Shown: positions 1 through 11,474 of the stretch, piece by piece
How positions within the stretch are numbered: position 1 is the stretch's first letter
How the letters are laid out: every line of letters starts with the position of its first letter
From: Amia ocellicauda
Taxonomy: Eukaryota; Chordata; Actinopteri; Amiiformes; Amiidae
NCBI RefSeq assembly: GCF_036373705.1
Contig: NC_089867.1
Location: 18,093,666-18,157,665 of the forward strand
DNA: 64,000 nucleotides
Direction: 5' to 3'
The notes under the pieces: generated by a model
The model's input: the letters and a program-made list of their open reading frames with translations, nothing else
What the model was told of the DNA's origin: nothing
Database searches by the model: none
Translations under genes and position numbers: made by a program

Positions 1-3000
1 ATGGGCGGATGGGGGAGCGAGGGGCTAAGTGTCAATGCGAGTGAGCGGGACAGAGCTGAGGCAGAGGGTGGCGTAAGGATCCCTGGGGGGAGACTGTGGA
101 AGTTCTTGCATATACACAAAGATCGGCAATGACTTTGAAACCTTCGAGTACAATACGCAGTTTTTACATCGTCCATTCCCTTCTGTTCATCTCGATTACA
201 AAGGCTGCTACACTAAAGCAATGGGTGATTCAAGTGGCCTTATCCTTTCCTTACTATGTAGAAGTGACAGCATGCAGGAGGTTTTGTTTGGTTATCTTAC
301 TATTATAAATAGCAGCACTGTCACACAGAGTGTCAGCTTTTGCAATATTTCACTAATAATTTGCCTAGTGGGTTCCACTGAACAGCACTGCAATTAACAT
401 TTCTGTTGTTGTAGGAATGGGATGCCAACAGTAATAGAATCCATTTCACATATTGATGCTTGTTTTGATCAGAATAAAGAAGTGTAAACCCAAAATGGCG
501 ACAAAAGCAAATTGTGGTTATTGTGGCATAAAGACTTGCTTTGCTGCCTCAGGGCTCATCAACGGATGTCAACAGATCACTTAAAAGTGATCAATCTCAG
601 GTAATACTAAATGGAGCCAAGAAAATAAAACAAACATTTGAGGTGTGTCCATCTACGGCATTGGAACAATTATCTTTTCCCCCTACTCCTGTTATTAAAT
701 GGTTTCAGAAGAAGAAGAAAAACTCATGACCTTCCATTTAAAACAAAGATAAATGGTTCACTTCTACTCATTGTTTTCTCAGGTGCTTTAAAAAAAAAAA
801 AAACACCACATGATTTAACGTTAATAGGAGGGGAAAAAATAAAAAAGTGTTTTTCCTAATTAGTGCCCACAGTCCTGGGAAAGAACAGTGCTGATGCAAT
901 GAATCATGCATACGTTAGCTTCTATTCATTTTCCTATCACCCGTACTGGGGAGACAGTCTGTCTCCTAAGCCCAGGTGATGATTATCTCTCGTCTCCTAC
1001 AGCCTGGGTTTTCATGCCTCACTGTATGTGGGTGGCGATTAGAAGCCCGCAAATGTGGCGTGATTGGTTGAGCTTTTATCCTCTCGATCTTGCTTCAAGT
1101 CGAGCTCCCTTCAGAGATGGGAAGCAGTATGCTGCGGTTCAGAATTGGGTACAATCTAATCAAATAGTAAAGCAGGTAGACAATCTCTGTGTTGTAAAAT
1201 AATAATAGTTTTACTTTTATCCTTTTTACATTATCATTGAGTTAACATGTTCACTCCTCTTTGTTTAGGCCACATTAAGCTAAGATAAGCTTCAATTTGG
1301 GCTCTCCATCTTGAACAACAGCCAGCTAACTCTTTACTTGATAATTGATCTAACAAATTAGTAGCAAGGTTCCCCAGTGCAGAAGATAACAAAGGGACTG
1401 GTTTGAAGGAGCTCCACCTTACACCAAAGCCCTTTCATCAGTAGCAATTTAATCCATGACAGGTTTTACAAGGCGTATGGGGGAGCCAACGCTACTGTAG
1501 GTCTGTGGGTCGGCCAAGCTTGTAACCTTATAAGTACCTATACACAGACGGGCTGCTGTTACCGGAACGAGAGCCCATTGGCAGTTGAACGGGAAGTGAA
1601 TGATACTGTTCTAGAGCGACAGTCAAACAGGACAGGAAAGGACTTTTGAAAACAAAGGCTTGAGACATGAGGCAGCTTCGGCTGTGTAAACCACCTTGAG
1701 TAGTTCCAATTGCTTCAACTTCAACTTTCTTTGCTTTATGTGAGCTCTCTTTCATCAGCACATTCCCCCTGGTACTCCCGCACTTCGATAATATGATTGC
1801 TAATTGACAATAAATACAATCAAGTTTTGTGTTTTTTATTTTTAATTATTTTTTTCTGACGGATTGGAAACGTTTTTTATTTAGTGTGGTGGAAAAGTAG
1901 CTGTCATAGAAGTGAAATAAGTTTTCAAAGTTCTTTCTTTACTTTTTTAATTTTAAATTGTTCAATGGAAAAAGCATACATAATTAGTTGTTTATTTGGT
2001 TCTTGGTTTTCTTAATTTTATTTTCGTTCTTGTTATATTTACTACAAATCTGAAAATGCCATGAGGGGGTTATGTGCAACCTCTCACCCCCATCCTGCAT
2101 GGAGATTTCTCTCACACAAGAGTAGACTGTCATGTCAAACATAATAAAAATGGGATTTTCCAAATGCTAGACCAGCAGGTCATTACTTGCAAAACACCAA
2201 TAGAGGTAGACCAGAAAATCCTGAACATCAGATTAACCCAAGGATATGATTTAGTATTTATTTTACTGTTCATTGCAGTATCAGATGCATTGCTTAGCTG
2301 GGTTGTTTCATAACTTAGAAAGGCTTTGAAATATTCTTGTTTATTTCTCAAATACATATCTGAACCTCTGTGCATTGTTTAATAGCTGTTCCTTTGCAAG
2401 CCAACATTCACTATCTGAGTATGTGACTTTCCTTAGACAGGTTACACTACTATACAAATTTAAACATCATTTATCTTTTCTTTCTCTCATTTTTCCTTCT
2501 TTCACTTCCCGAATTACAACTGCAACTTCAATGTTGATACTGTTTGGAAAGTCAAAATGTCTGTTGGGTACATCTCTGTAAAATTATGTAAGCTCTCTCT
2601 GGCAGTGAGAGAACAGAAGTGTAAATGCCCCGAAAGAGAGAAGCAGGGGTGGCTTTGCCTGCATTCTGCAATCCTCATTTAACTGCTGCATTGCCTATTC
2701 TGGTGATAAAACACAAACTTTTGTCTTGATTCATTTTGCTAGTTTGAAAAGCAGTAAATTATACTCACTGTATAGATTTCTACAGTTTTATTTACATTCT
2801 ATAGAAAGAAGGGGTGGGCAGCCCTCTTTCTTGGGCACCTTATCTCCTGCAAGTTTTCAACACTTTGTCAAGTCATAAGTCATCTAATACCTGCAGCACC
2901 TGATCACCTGGACCAATTAAGCCCTAAATCGGTGTCCTCTTATTTATCTGTTTTCGGAGCTTTCACGTATTCCAACAGGGTGTGCCAGCTGAGATTGGCA

Positions 3001-5520
3001 CTATTGGCAGGGGTTATTTTTCTTAAGTCTGCAATGTCTAGGGTCCAATTCAGCCCATACACTTAATGAACAGGTAAATACCATATATTATCATCACAGG
3101 GCTTTTTATTTGTGAAAGACTGGTGCTGGGGGTGCACTTATTAGTAGGATTGCAATTGGCATATCTTTATCTGCAGACTGGATTAGCTGACCAGTCTGTG
3201 AGGCAGGAGTTTCGCTCAGACTGTCTCTGCTGTAGTGCTTTCTCCTATCCTCCTGTCCTTACCCAGGCCTGTGAGAAGGCACTGTATTTTCACCATTACC
3301 CTCAAACTACCTTTTTTAAGAGTTACACACAAGCAGACATAATTTAAATTCCTTTAGTATAATATTTACTGTAGTCCGAGCAATTGAGAGCAAATAAAAG
3401 GCTTGCACAGAATATGAAATGATTTTCAGCTTTGGTGCCAGTAAGCTCACAGTGCTAGTGCACCATATGACCAAGAAAACTGCATCATGCCGTTTGCATT
3501 GAAGACTTATATGGTCGGTGCACCTGTTTGTTGTTTGTTTTTTATTTTTGAATGTAAATTGTTGTAATTGGTGTGATAATACATTATGGGGAAACTCGCG
3601 ATGCAAGGTTTGCAAAATATTGTTGATTCTTGCTGATATTATTGCATGATTCCTTGCCATTACGATGTTTAGGGAGACAGTGCCATGTTTATGCACGGGA
3701 CGAGGTCTTGTCGATACAAATGCCAAGTTACCAAGATACCAAAATAATAGCTCTGCGAAAGGTACAGAAATATTCTGCTTTAGAAATATGCGACTTTTCG
3801 TGGTAAACGAAAAACAAACCAACACTCAAAACAGCAGAGATGCAAATTGACTGATACCGGTATCAACATCTAGGGTTTTTCACATTCAAGAAAGTGGGAA
3901 GGAAAGCTGTATTTCACAGTCCAACACAATAATTACTATTGATCGACAATTAATTCAGCTTCAAGAGTTTCTTTCCTTATATTTCAGCACAATACAAAAT
4001 ATAAAAATGAAAAGATAAAGTTACATTGACCATTTTTAATTGTTTTAAATTGTATTACTAGTATGATTGCTGTTATTGAGAAGGAGACTTATTTTGAATG
4101 AAACAGAGGGAAATGCGTCCCTCCTGTGAACAGAAAGAGAGAAATATTTTTTTGTTGGACAAAATCAATCAATATCGGTTGACTGGGGACAAACACATAG
4201 TTTGTGGCTAGATACACGAGGATGATCACATTTTAGGATGAACTGCTAATTATACATTTATTTTCTATCATTCAAAGTAAGTAAAGTATAGCCCCATTAA
4301 AAAAAATGTAGACTGTTGGCAAGTTAATGTATTTGTAAGTGAGTAAATAGTGTAGTGTAACAATATATTAACGAATTGTTGTCATTTTATTATGAGTTAC
4401 TATCATTTCACAAAATGTGTCTTTAACTGAGTTTGTCATTTTAACTCAAGATAGCAATTACTCTTCTACACATCTTCCCGGTTAACACACCGATGGTCGG
4501 TGTCATGGGGAAAAGTTGTACATTTCCTTCTGGGGTGGAAGTTATTAATTCGTTGCAAATTATAATCGGCGCAATAACGCCTCGTCCTGAGCCGGTAAGA
4601 TCATCCACAACTTTGCATTACAGTTGATACCTGTTGTTCTCGTTTTCAGTAACATTATTAAAAATCAATTCAATTAAGAAAATGTGATTATGGCTGTTCT
4701 ATTTACACTCTACTATTGGTTAATTTGTTCACATGTTTTTTCTGATTTTTAAAATCGCGCCTGAAATTATTGTATAAATTGAGGTTATAACAATACCCTG
4801 CTTTTTTATAGTTTTATTCATTTATAATACGTATTAAATTAATATTATTATTTGTTTTATTCATAGATTATTTTATGTTTTATTTTGTCACATATATAAA
4901 AGAACATATGAAAAGCCAAATACGATTCTGGGGAAATGTATAGAAGAGCAGGCGCAGTCGCGTCTATATATATATATATATATATAATGTATGTTTTTGG
5001 ATATAAAATGTGAAATGTCTTTGTTAGTTTTGGTTTCAGAGTCACTGAAAAATCTAAAAGGTCAATTCAGACAGCTCGTTGCGCTTAAATAAAACAAAGT
5101 AATTATTGTTGATCAGTTCTGCCCTTGCTTTCCATTTTGATTGATATTTTTCTGCTCGGTCTTCATCTTTCTTCTTTTTTCTTTTCTTTTTTCTTTTACA
5201 AAGTGGCACCTGTCAATTAAACTAGTATAACGCAGTTCCATGCTAGTGAATGTCTCAATATAGTTCTTTTGAAACCGTGCTTTTGGCAGAGTAGTTGCTT
5301 TTCTAATTTGTATTTTATTTTGGGGGGTGCAAAAGGTTTGGAAGTGCCCCCGATCAAGGCTGCCCGAAGTCAAAACTATCTCATTTGCCCTCTGTCTGAA
5401 CCCAAACAAACGTGTTAACTTCTGGTGACCGAGGAGAAGAAAAAAAGGGAATTATATGTTGTTTTTTCTTCAATGAGAGAAGAGCGGGGGATGTAGTCTC
5501 CACGCAGCCGGCAGCTCTGT
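1..5520. other. Intergenic DNA upstream of foxl2l, no gene supported
   Basis: The stretch is AT-rich with frequent stops in all frames. The longest open frame (169 codons, - strand, 3316-3825) resembles no protein family I know and has no plausible splice or promoter context. The first ~90 bases are GC-richer with several CpGs and could be the edge of an upstream exon or regulatory patch. A short (TA)n tract lies at about 4964-4986. Enhancers for the forkhead gene may be here but cannot be called without alignment. Confidence 0.6.
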
Positions 5521-5580
5521 GATGTGGGAGGGGTTAACAAGATCAATTTAAAAACCTGAAAGACAATCCGCGCAGGGAAG
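5521..5580 (+). promoter_or_regulatory. Putative core promoter of foxl2l
   Basis: A TATA-like box (TTTAAAAAC, starting about 5547) lies in an otherwise GC-richer stretch about 145 bp upstream of the start codon. It predicts a start site near 5575-5580. The position and the sharp rise in GC just downstream are seen directly; the promoter role is inferred. Confidence 0.4.
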
Positions 5581-5602
5581 AGTCGGCAGGCTGTCCCGCC
5601 AG

Positions 5603-5689
5603 GTATAGCGACGCGGCTGTCGGGTTCAGGTGTGCATTTGGGTTTCCCTTTTATATCTGTTTTATCGATTTTTTATTTTATTATTACAG
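5603..5689 (+). other. Possible small intron in the foxl2l 5' UTR
   Basis: A donor-like CAG/GTATAG at 5602/5603 is followed by a pyrimidine/T-rich run ending TTATTACAG at 5689, four bases before the start codon at 5694. This would be an 87-bp intron. A second donor-like CAG/GTGTGC at 5629/5630 would give 60 bp. FOXL2 in mammals is single-exon, so this would be a small structural difference; without cDNA it stays a suggestion. Confidence 0.35.
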
Positions 5690-5693
5690 ACAA

Positions 5694-6551
5694 ATGGACA
5701 CGTTTGCGGACAGAGAGCAGATCTCCCTTCACCATGAGGAGCGACCGGATTGTGCGAAGGATCCCATACAGACGGGCAGCCCGGGAGACGCGGGGGGCGG
5801 CGAGGAGCCGGAGAAGGGCGACCCGTCTCAGAAGCCCCCCTATTCCTACGTGGCCCTGATCGCCATGGCCATCCGGGAGAGTCCAGACAAGAAGCTGACG
5901 CTCAACGGGATCTATCAGTTCATCATCACCAAATTCCCGTACTACGAGAAAAACAAGAAGGGCTGGCAGAACAGCATCCGCCACAACCTCAGCCTGAACG
6001 AGTGCTTCGTCAAGGTGCCCCGGGAGGGAGGCGGCGAGAGGAAGGGCAACTTCTGGACTCTGGACCCGGCCTTCGAGGACATGTTCGATAAGGGGAATTA
6101 CAGGCGGCGGAGGCGGGTGAAGAGACCCTACAGACCCCCCTCGGGGCCCTACCTGCCGGGGAAGCCTTGTCTGAACTATGCGGATCCTTATTACTTGCAC
6201 CAGGCGCCGAAGTACTTGCAGGCGCCCTTTGGCAGTAACTCCTGGTCTCTGGGACAGTCCAGCCCGTCCATGAGCTACCAGCACCCCCAGCCCGGCAACG
6301 GGGGAGGCAGCCCTGTGTCCATGAACGGCTACTGCAGCTCCCCGGTGAACGGATACGCCAGCCACCACCTGCACCCGTCCTATAGCGCTTACCACCGACA
6401 CCAGGGTCTTCTGGTGTCCCACTCGGGCGGGTCCTACACGGGCATCACTCAGCCCATCAGTCCCGGCGGAGCCTCGGCGTCACCCGGCGGCTTTCACCAG
6501 CTGTCCGGCTCCAGACAGACAGAAATGTCGCTGATGCATTATTATGATTGA
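5694..6551 (+). CDS. foxl2l: Forkhead transcription factor, FOXL2-like (FoxL2l / medaka 'Foxl3')
   Basis: A 285-aa nuclear DNA-binding protein encoded in one exon. Residues 1-46 form an acidic, Gly/Glu-rich leader. The forkhead domain spans about 47-141 ([15 protein letters not shown], recognition helix [10 protein letters not shown] at 93-102, wing [20 protein letters not shown]), followed by the FOXL2-type basic stretch [13 protein letters not shown] at 137-149. The C-terminal part is Gly/Ser/Pro/His/Tyr-rich. Its segment [16 protein letters not shown] (171-188) and the tail [12 protein letters not shown] match the FOXL2 positions PKYLQS..NNSWPLGQ and RQPELAMMHCSYWDH. The FOXL2 extension beyond that motif is absent. 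FOXL2 drives ovarian somatic differentiation; in medaka and zebrafish its paralog (foxl3/foxl2l) acts in germ cells to direct oogenesis. The paralog call rests on linkage to pik3cd rather than PIK3CB and on the diverged C-terminus. The start has no upstream in-frame competitor in this exon. It is not the gene HGNC calls FOXL3, whose forkhead differs clearly. Confidence 0.9.
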   Translation: MDTFADREQISLHHEERPDCAKDPIQTGSPGDAGGGEEPEKGDPSQKPPYSYVALIAMAIRESPDKKLTLNGIYQFIITKFPYYEKNKKGWQNSIRHNLSLNECFVKVPREGGGERKGNFWTLDPAFEDMFDKGNYRRRRRVKRPYRPPSGPYLPGKPCLNYADPYYLHQAPKYLQAPFGSNSWSLGQSSPSMSYQHPQPGNGGGSPVSMNGYCSSPVNGYASHHLHPSYSAYHRHQGLLVSHSGGSYTGITQPISPGGASASPGGFHQLSGSRQTEMSLMHYYD

Positions 6552-7600
6552 CAGACACTCTCGGACTTTAAATGACTTTTTTTTTTTTTTTAGGACATTT
6601 GATATTTCTAGTTGTGCGTGCGTGCCTCTGTGCTTGATTTATTTTTTTGGGGGGGGCAAATATATATTTTTGTAAGTGACCTTTTTCCGTACAGCATCGC
6701 GCTGGTCCGGCTGGTGTCAGAAGGGCTGGTGAAATCCGGAGTTTGTGCACCTTGTTCCGCACTGAAAGTTATGCATCTAAATTCATATCCAGGCCTGTTT
6801 TTTTGTTAAGCTAACATGCAAACACACACGTAGACATGTGTATAGGCTGTGTGTGTAGGCCTGTATCATATGTGTTATTATTAGTGGACATTCCTGCATA
6901 TTGCACCCTTCAAATTAAGAGATTGAAATGCACCTCTTCCAAAGAAATGTCACATTGTTAAGGAAAAATAGTTTGCTTTCCCATTTGAATGTTCAGTTTT
7001 ACTTTATTTGTTAGGAAAGCATGCTTCAATTCGCATGAACTTGCTCGTTATTGTTATGCAATTGTTTTTGGTTGTTAATTGTTGTTAAAGGGAGGAAAAG
7101 AAGGATTATTGTTGGATGTCATAGCAAAGCATACAAACATCCAAGTGTAGCCATCTTTAAATACGTCCTCAAAATATGGCACTTAGGGATTTCCATGGGC
7201 AACCCCTTAAAAAGGCTTCATTGGTTTATTTAAGCTGAGAGTGAGCTGTACAGTTTTGAATTTGCTGTGTGTTTTTTTACCTGTTAAAACAGGTTGCGAA
7301 TAATGCAGGTTTTAAAACCATAGTGGTTTTATCCGGTTTGTTCTGTGTGTAATCTGTCGGTTGTGATACTTACGTTTTTGATGAAATGGACCATTAGTGA
7401 AACTATTGTACAGGTCTTCGCACGTCAATGCTGTTCGCCATCCGCGCAGGCCTGTCTTTCCCCGTGTTTCCCTCCATTTTATTGTTACCTTGTTTTTGCA
7501 AAAAGAAAACTATAAAAAAATATTGAATATGAAGGCCAGTTTTTATATTTTTCTATTGATTCTGTTAAATAATTAAAAAAAAAGGTTTATCAATGTGATT
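6552..7600 (+). other. Presumed foxl2l 3' UTR
   Basis: Non-coding AT-rich sequence follows the TGA stop, starting with a T15-like run near 6577. A variant polyadenylation signal (AATTAAA, about 7571) is followed by a T/G-rich stretch near 7600, which would give a UTR of about 1.05 kb. The first canonical AATAAA on this strand is further on, at 8132-8137. The end point is inferred. Confidence 0.35.
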
Positions 7601-9208
7601 TAATTGTCTTGTTTATTTCATTACAATGTGAACAATCAATATTTACAATCAATTGCAGTGATATAAGCTTGACTTGTTTCTCTGAGGGGCTCTATCACGA
7701 TCAAAACGTGCATTCAATGTGGGGCTGACATTGTGTTTAAAGAGCATTTTAAATCAGTGGAGTTTGGTTGTACATTTGATATTAATGCCGAAAAAATAAT
7801 CATGTAAAACGCTCCCCTCGATAGTTTAATTGTCAGTTTCAGATACTTATTTTAAACTAGGTGGTGCATTTAATAGATAATGCAACATTAAACCAAAGAC
7901 GACAGAGCGTCTCTGCGCAGGAATAGCAAGACTCGGTGTATCTGCTCCAGCTTGAAATACACATTATGTCTTATATATGCAGCTCTTATCGGTAATTGCC
8001 TGGCCAATTTCAGGTTAATTAATTTAATATTATCACTTAGAAATTACAGGTTATAAATTATTGAATTGAATAGAATGTCAATATTTATCTATAGCAAAAG
8101 GCAGTCTATGGGAAAATACACCAAGTTACAAAATAAAACGAGTTTCCCGCAATTGTTTCTTGTATCTTGGCCAATAGTTTTGATATTTCCACTTTAGTTG
8201 GCTGAGCCATTTTGTAAATTATTTTTTTTCCCCACATGCTGATAACGTTTTTGGAAGATACAGATATTACATGAACACTCTATTGAGCTTAAATTGGCAA
8301 GTAGTGTGATGTTAATTGTTAATATCTATTTAATATTGGGCCCAGTAATCCAAAGTGTTACCGCTTTATCTTGATATATATTATATATGTGTGTGTTTGG
8401 GGTGTTGAAAATAACGATTTGAAGGGGGTACACAATAGCACTAATTACACCGACTAGACAAAACAATCACCAGAGCTCTTTCAAGCAGCTTAATATTCGT
8501 GTTGTGTTGTTTAATTAATGCCTCCCCGTAATTAGACATACATTTCATGCTATTCATTAACTGTGTTGACGAAGCCTACCTGTTCGTTTTAAGCAGGCCT
8601 ATACACAACACAAGACTAACCTGACAGAAATCAAGAAAGAAAGATGTATATTTCATAATCTGTTACCTGTATGAAATTAAATTAAAAATACGCTGCACTT
8701 TTTAGTACAAAAACATGGTCATTTTATGAGTAACCGATCGTAACACAAAATGCGCAATGAACAGTACCGAGCAGGCCCTGCGCACACAAGCGCCAGGCGC
8801 GGCCGGTGACCCGGGATCCGGGATCCGGACAGCGGCTGAGCGGCGGCGGCGGCGGCGGAGGGTGCAGCTGGCAGGGGTCTGGGACTGGCACTGAGATATG
8901 GGTTAAACTGTCAGCATTCACACATTTAGACTTAATTGAACGCATTCTAGAAGTTGCAAATAATATTATTATTTGCAACAATTGTCAGTAGTCTAATGTT
9001 TATTCATTGTTTGTAGGAAGTGTAGCCTCTGAAGCCTTTACACGAGTCTTTAATATTTAATAATAAGACTGCATTAAAATTAGTGTCTTTTAAGGCAGAA
9101 ATATCATTCTATACTACAAATAATACAATTCATAATATCCATGAAGAATACTGTTTAAACATTTCAGTAAAGCATTTAATCAACGAATTTACATAAAAAA
9201 TATAGTGT
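7601..9208. other. Intergenic DNA downstream of foxl2l
   Basis: Mostly AT-rich single-copy-looking sequence with no coding potential recognised. It is interrupted by one short GC-rich patch (about 8770-8890, listed separately). A canonical AATAAA at 8132-8137 could serve a longer foxl2l transcript. Confidence 0.5.
8770..8890. repeat. GC-rich patch with CGG repeat
   Basis: A CpG-dense island about 120 bp long sits in AT-rich surroundings. It contains a tandem pair of GGGATCC units around 8812-8826 and a (CGG)n run of about six units at 8839-8857. It could be a small CpG-island promoter of an unseen transcript or just a GC-rich simple repeat. No splice-supported exon is evident. Confidence 0.5.
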
Positions 9209-9223
9209 ATTCTAGTTATTACG

Positions 9224-9295
<72 letters not shown>

Positions 9296-9310
9296 CGTAA
9301 TAACTAGAAT
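9209..9310. repeat. Perfect inverted repeat around a (TA)n core, palindrome A
   Basis: A 20-bp arm at 9209-9228 (ATTCTAGTTATTACGTTATA) is repeated exactly in reverse complement at 9291-9310. A pure (TA)n tract of about 62 bp separates them. The whole block could extrude as a cruciform or hairpin. The right arm abuts and slightly overlaps palindrome B. Confidence 0.85.
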
Positions 9311-9325
9311 GACATTGTGCCAACC

Positions 9326-9377
<52 letters not shown>

Positions 9378-9395
9378 GGTTGGCACAATGTCATT
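9308..9395. repeat. Perfect inverted repeat around a (TA)n core, palindrome B
   Basis: A 24-bp arm at 9308-9331 (core GACATTGTGCCAACCGGGAT) is repeated exactly in reverse complement at 9372-9395 around a (TA)n core of about 40 bp. It shares its first three bases with the last three of palindrome A. Two such unrelated arms back to back suggest fold-back duplication at TA tracts, or a fragment of a palindromic satellite or MITE. Confidence 0.85.
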
Positions 9396-9483
9396 AGACA
9401 CTGTTATTATTGTTGTTGTTTTTAATGTTAAAATTATGTGGTTTAATTATATTCTATTATATATGTGTGTGTGTATATATATA

Positions 9484-9710
9484 CAGCTCTGGAAAAAATA
9501 AAAAAGATACCACTGCAATTATTTCTTAAATCAGCATCTCTACATGAATGGCAGCCATTCCATTCATATTTTTTTTCGGAAATTGGGAGAAATGTTGTCA
9601 GTAGTTTATAGAATAAAACAAAAATGTTAATTTTACCCAAACACATATCTATAAATAGTAAAACCAGAGAAACTGATAATTTTGCAGTGGTCTCTTAATT
9701 TTCTCAAGCG

Positions 9711-9711
<1 letters not shown>
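9484..9711. mobile_element. Tc1/mariner-type MITE inserted in a TA microsatellite
   Basis: The left end is CAGCTCTGGAAAAAATAAAA and continues with a degraded form of ACCACTGCA. The right end in reverse complement reads GCGCTTGAGAAAATTAAGAG then ACCACTGCAAAATTATC. These are the two terminal inverted repeats of a Tc1 family I recognise from fish genomes by its CAGCTCTGGAAAAAATTAAG start. TA lies directly outside both ends. At ~228 bp with no transposase it is a non-autonomous deletion derivative. Flanking TA/TG repeats on both sides show the target was a microsatellite. Confidence 0.75.

Positions 9712-9759
<48 letters not shown>
9712..9759. repeat. (TA)n microsatellite
   Basis: About 24 TA units directly right of the MITE. 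Together with the TG/TA run at 9463-9483 it probably represents the split target microsatellite. Confidence 0.9.
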
Positions 9760-9763
<4 letters not shown>

Positions 9764-10269
9764 CACAATACATAAACGATAAACACTGTATATATTATAT
9801 ATTTTATATATAACGACTTATAATAATATGATATATTATAATATGTACAATCTCTTTAAAGGAAATAGCTCCAATTGCTCTTATAAAGAAGGTTACAATT
9901 ATGCATCACTCTTAACAAAACGAGACAATTATGATAAACTTTCAGCTTTTTTAACGGTAGGATACATTAATATATTAAAATGAATATTAATAGAAATTCA
10001 TATTTACTGTTATAACGAATATTATTATTAGTATCACTTGATTTCTAGCAGAATACTGCAGTAATGATAGTTATATGCTGTATACGTAGTTAGTCATCAC
10101 AACATAAACTGTAAAATTATTGTTAGGCTATTGCTTTAAAAATACATTATTTGTTTTAAGTATGATATTGAACATGTTAACCTAAACTAATACAAACCAG
10201 ACAATTCAATACATTGAATAAAGACGTATTTTGCCTACAAATGTCCCTTTACTAAAATTAGTTTGTGAA

Positions 10270-10270
<1 letters not shown>

Positions 10271-10354
<84 letters not shown>
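10271..10354. repeat. Compound trinucleotide microsatellite (TTA)n-(GTA)n
   Basis: About 15 TTA/ATT units run into about 13 AGT units without a break. Open frames of poly-Leu/poly-Val across it are artefacts of the repeat. Confidence 0.95.
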
Positions 10355-10439
10355 ATACTGGTTTGGTGGATTAAACTGATTCAAGTTACATTCAACAACA
10401 CAATTCCAATGTATTTTTTTTTAATTACAGGGAATCATA

Positions 10440-10610
10440 AAATGTTACTGCCCTGCTGGTTTTTGTTCCAACCGAGGTCTTCATTACTTAATTTAACTGT
10501 ATATTGCTGTGTTAATTCAATTAAGGATTCAATTAAGCAATTAAGACCTCGTTTGGAACAAAAAACAACAGGGCAGGAGGTACTCCAGGACTGGTTTGAA
10601 AACCCCAGCA
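10440..10610. mobile_element. Fold-back (palindromic) MITE, hAT-like
   Basis: A 33-bp arm at 10448-10480 (CTGCCCTGCTGGTTTTTG, then TTCCAACCGAGGTCT) pairs with 10544-10576 at 30 of 33 positions. The loop is AT-rich and contains further ATTAA inverted words. The outer right flank CTCCAGGACTGGTTTGAAAA resembles the CCTGGAGG..TTGGACAC-type ends of small palindromic repeats common in fish. The terminal repeat on the left is eroded. The hAT assignment is from family resemblance only. Confidence 0.55.
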
Positions 10611-10631
10611 GTACAGGATACAGCATCAATA

Positions 10632-10974
10632 ATGCAATAATGCAGTGTCAGTAATGTACACAGCAATAGTAATGTGCACAGCAATAATGCAGTGTCAGTA
10701 ATGTGCACAGCAATAGTAATGTGCACAGCAATAATGCAGTGTTAGTAATGTGCACAGCAATAGTAATGTGCACAGCAATAATGCAGTGTTAGTAATGTGC
10801 ACAGCAATAGTAATGTGCACAGCAATAATGCAGTGTCAGTAATGTGCACAGCAATAGTAATGTGCACAGCAATAATGCAGTGTCAGTAATGTACACAGCA
10901 ATAGTAATGTACACAGCAATAATGCAGTGTCAGTAATGTGCACAGCAATAGTAATGTGCACAGCAATAATGCAG
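10632..10974. repeat. 47-bp minisatellite
   Basis: About seven tandem copies of a 47-bp unit built from GTAATGTGCACAGCAATA followed by the same word plus ATGCAGTGTCA. Copies differ by single substitutions (TGTGCACA/TGTACACA, GTGTCA/GTGTTA). It starts directly after the fold-back MITE. Confidence 0.95.
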
Positions 10975-11458
10975 CACTAGTGCAGGGAGAGCACCGCCAG
11001 CTCCCTCCCGGCGCGTTTCAGGGAGAGACAGAGACCTCTGGCGGCGGATCTCTGAACTGCACAAACCGAGAGAACTTACTTAAGTGCTTTTTCATTAGAC
11101 AAATGGTCAAATAGCAACGAGAAAGCTGCGGAGTCTATTGCGCATTAATATCCCAGGATTATAGTGAGGTATTGCGCCTGTTCTCATTAATAGCAACGAC
11201 TATGAAACCATCTCCAAGACTGTGAAACAAATATATAATGAATTGTAATAATCCTTCAACATGCAAATACTAGCCAAACAAGGAAAACACACCCGATGTA
11301 TAGTATGGCTTAGCAAAATGTTATCTATTCATCCGCTTCTTTTGGTTGGCTTGTTTATATGTCGTAAAACTACTGAATTACAACATAGCGGTTTAGCTCA
11401 TAGGTATTCCCTCTCACAGTCTTGCTGTACCTGTCCTTGTGGACGTTTTTCTGTGTGC

Positions 11459-11474
11459 TAGCGCCACCCTGTGG
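11459..11474 (-). promoter_or_regulatory. Candidate CTCF site
   Basis: TAGCGCCACCCTGTGG fits the reverse complement of the CTCF core (CCACNAGGGGGCGCTA-type) with about one mismatch. It lies between foxl2l and the pik3cd candidate promoters. Motif match only. Confidence 0.35.

Noticed and set aside
3316..3825. 169-codon open frame on the - strand
   Set aside because: AT-rich, no recognisable family, no promoter or splice context; chance frame.
5673..6422. 249-codon open frame antisense to foxl2l
   Set aside because: It is the mirror of a GC-rich coding exon; the + strand forkhead explains the sequence fully.
5694..6551. Assignment to the HGNC gene FOXL3
   Set aside because: That protein has a different forkhead (AYSYIALIAMAIQQSP-type) and no FOXL2-like tail; here the domain and tail are FOXL2-like.
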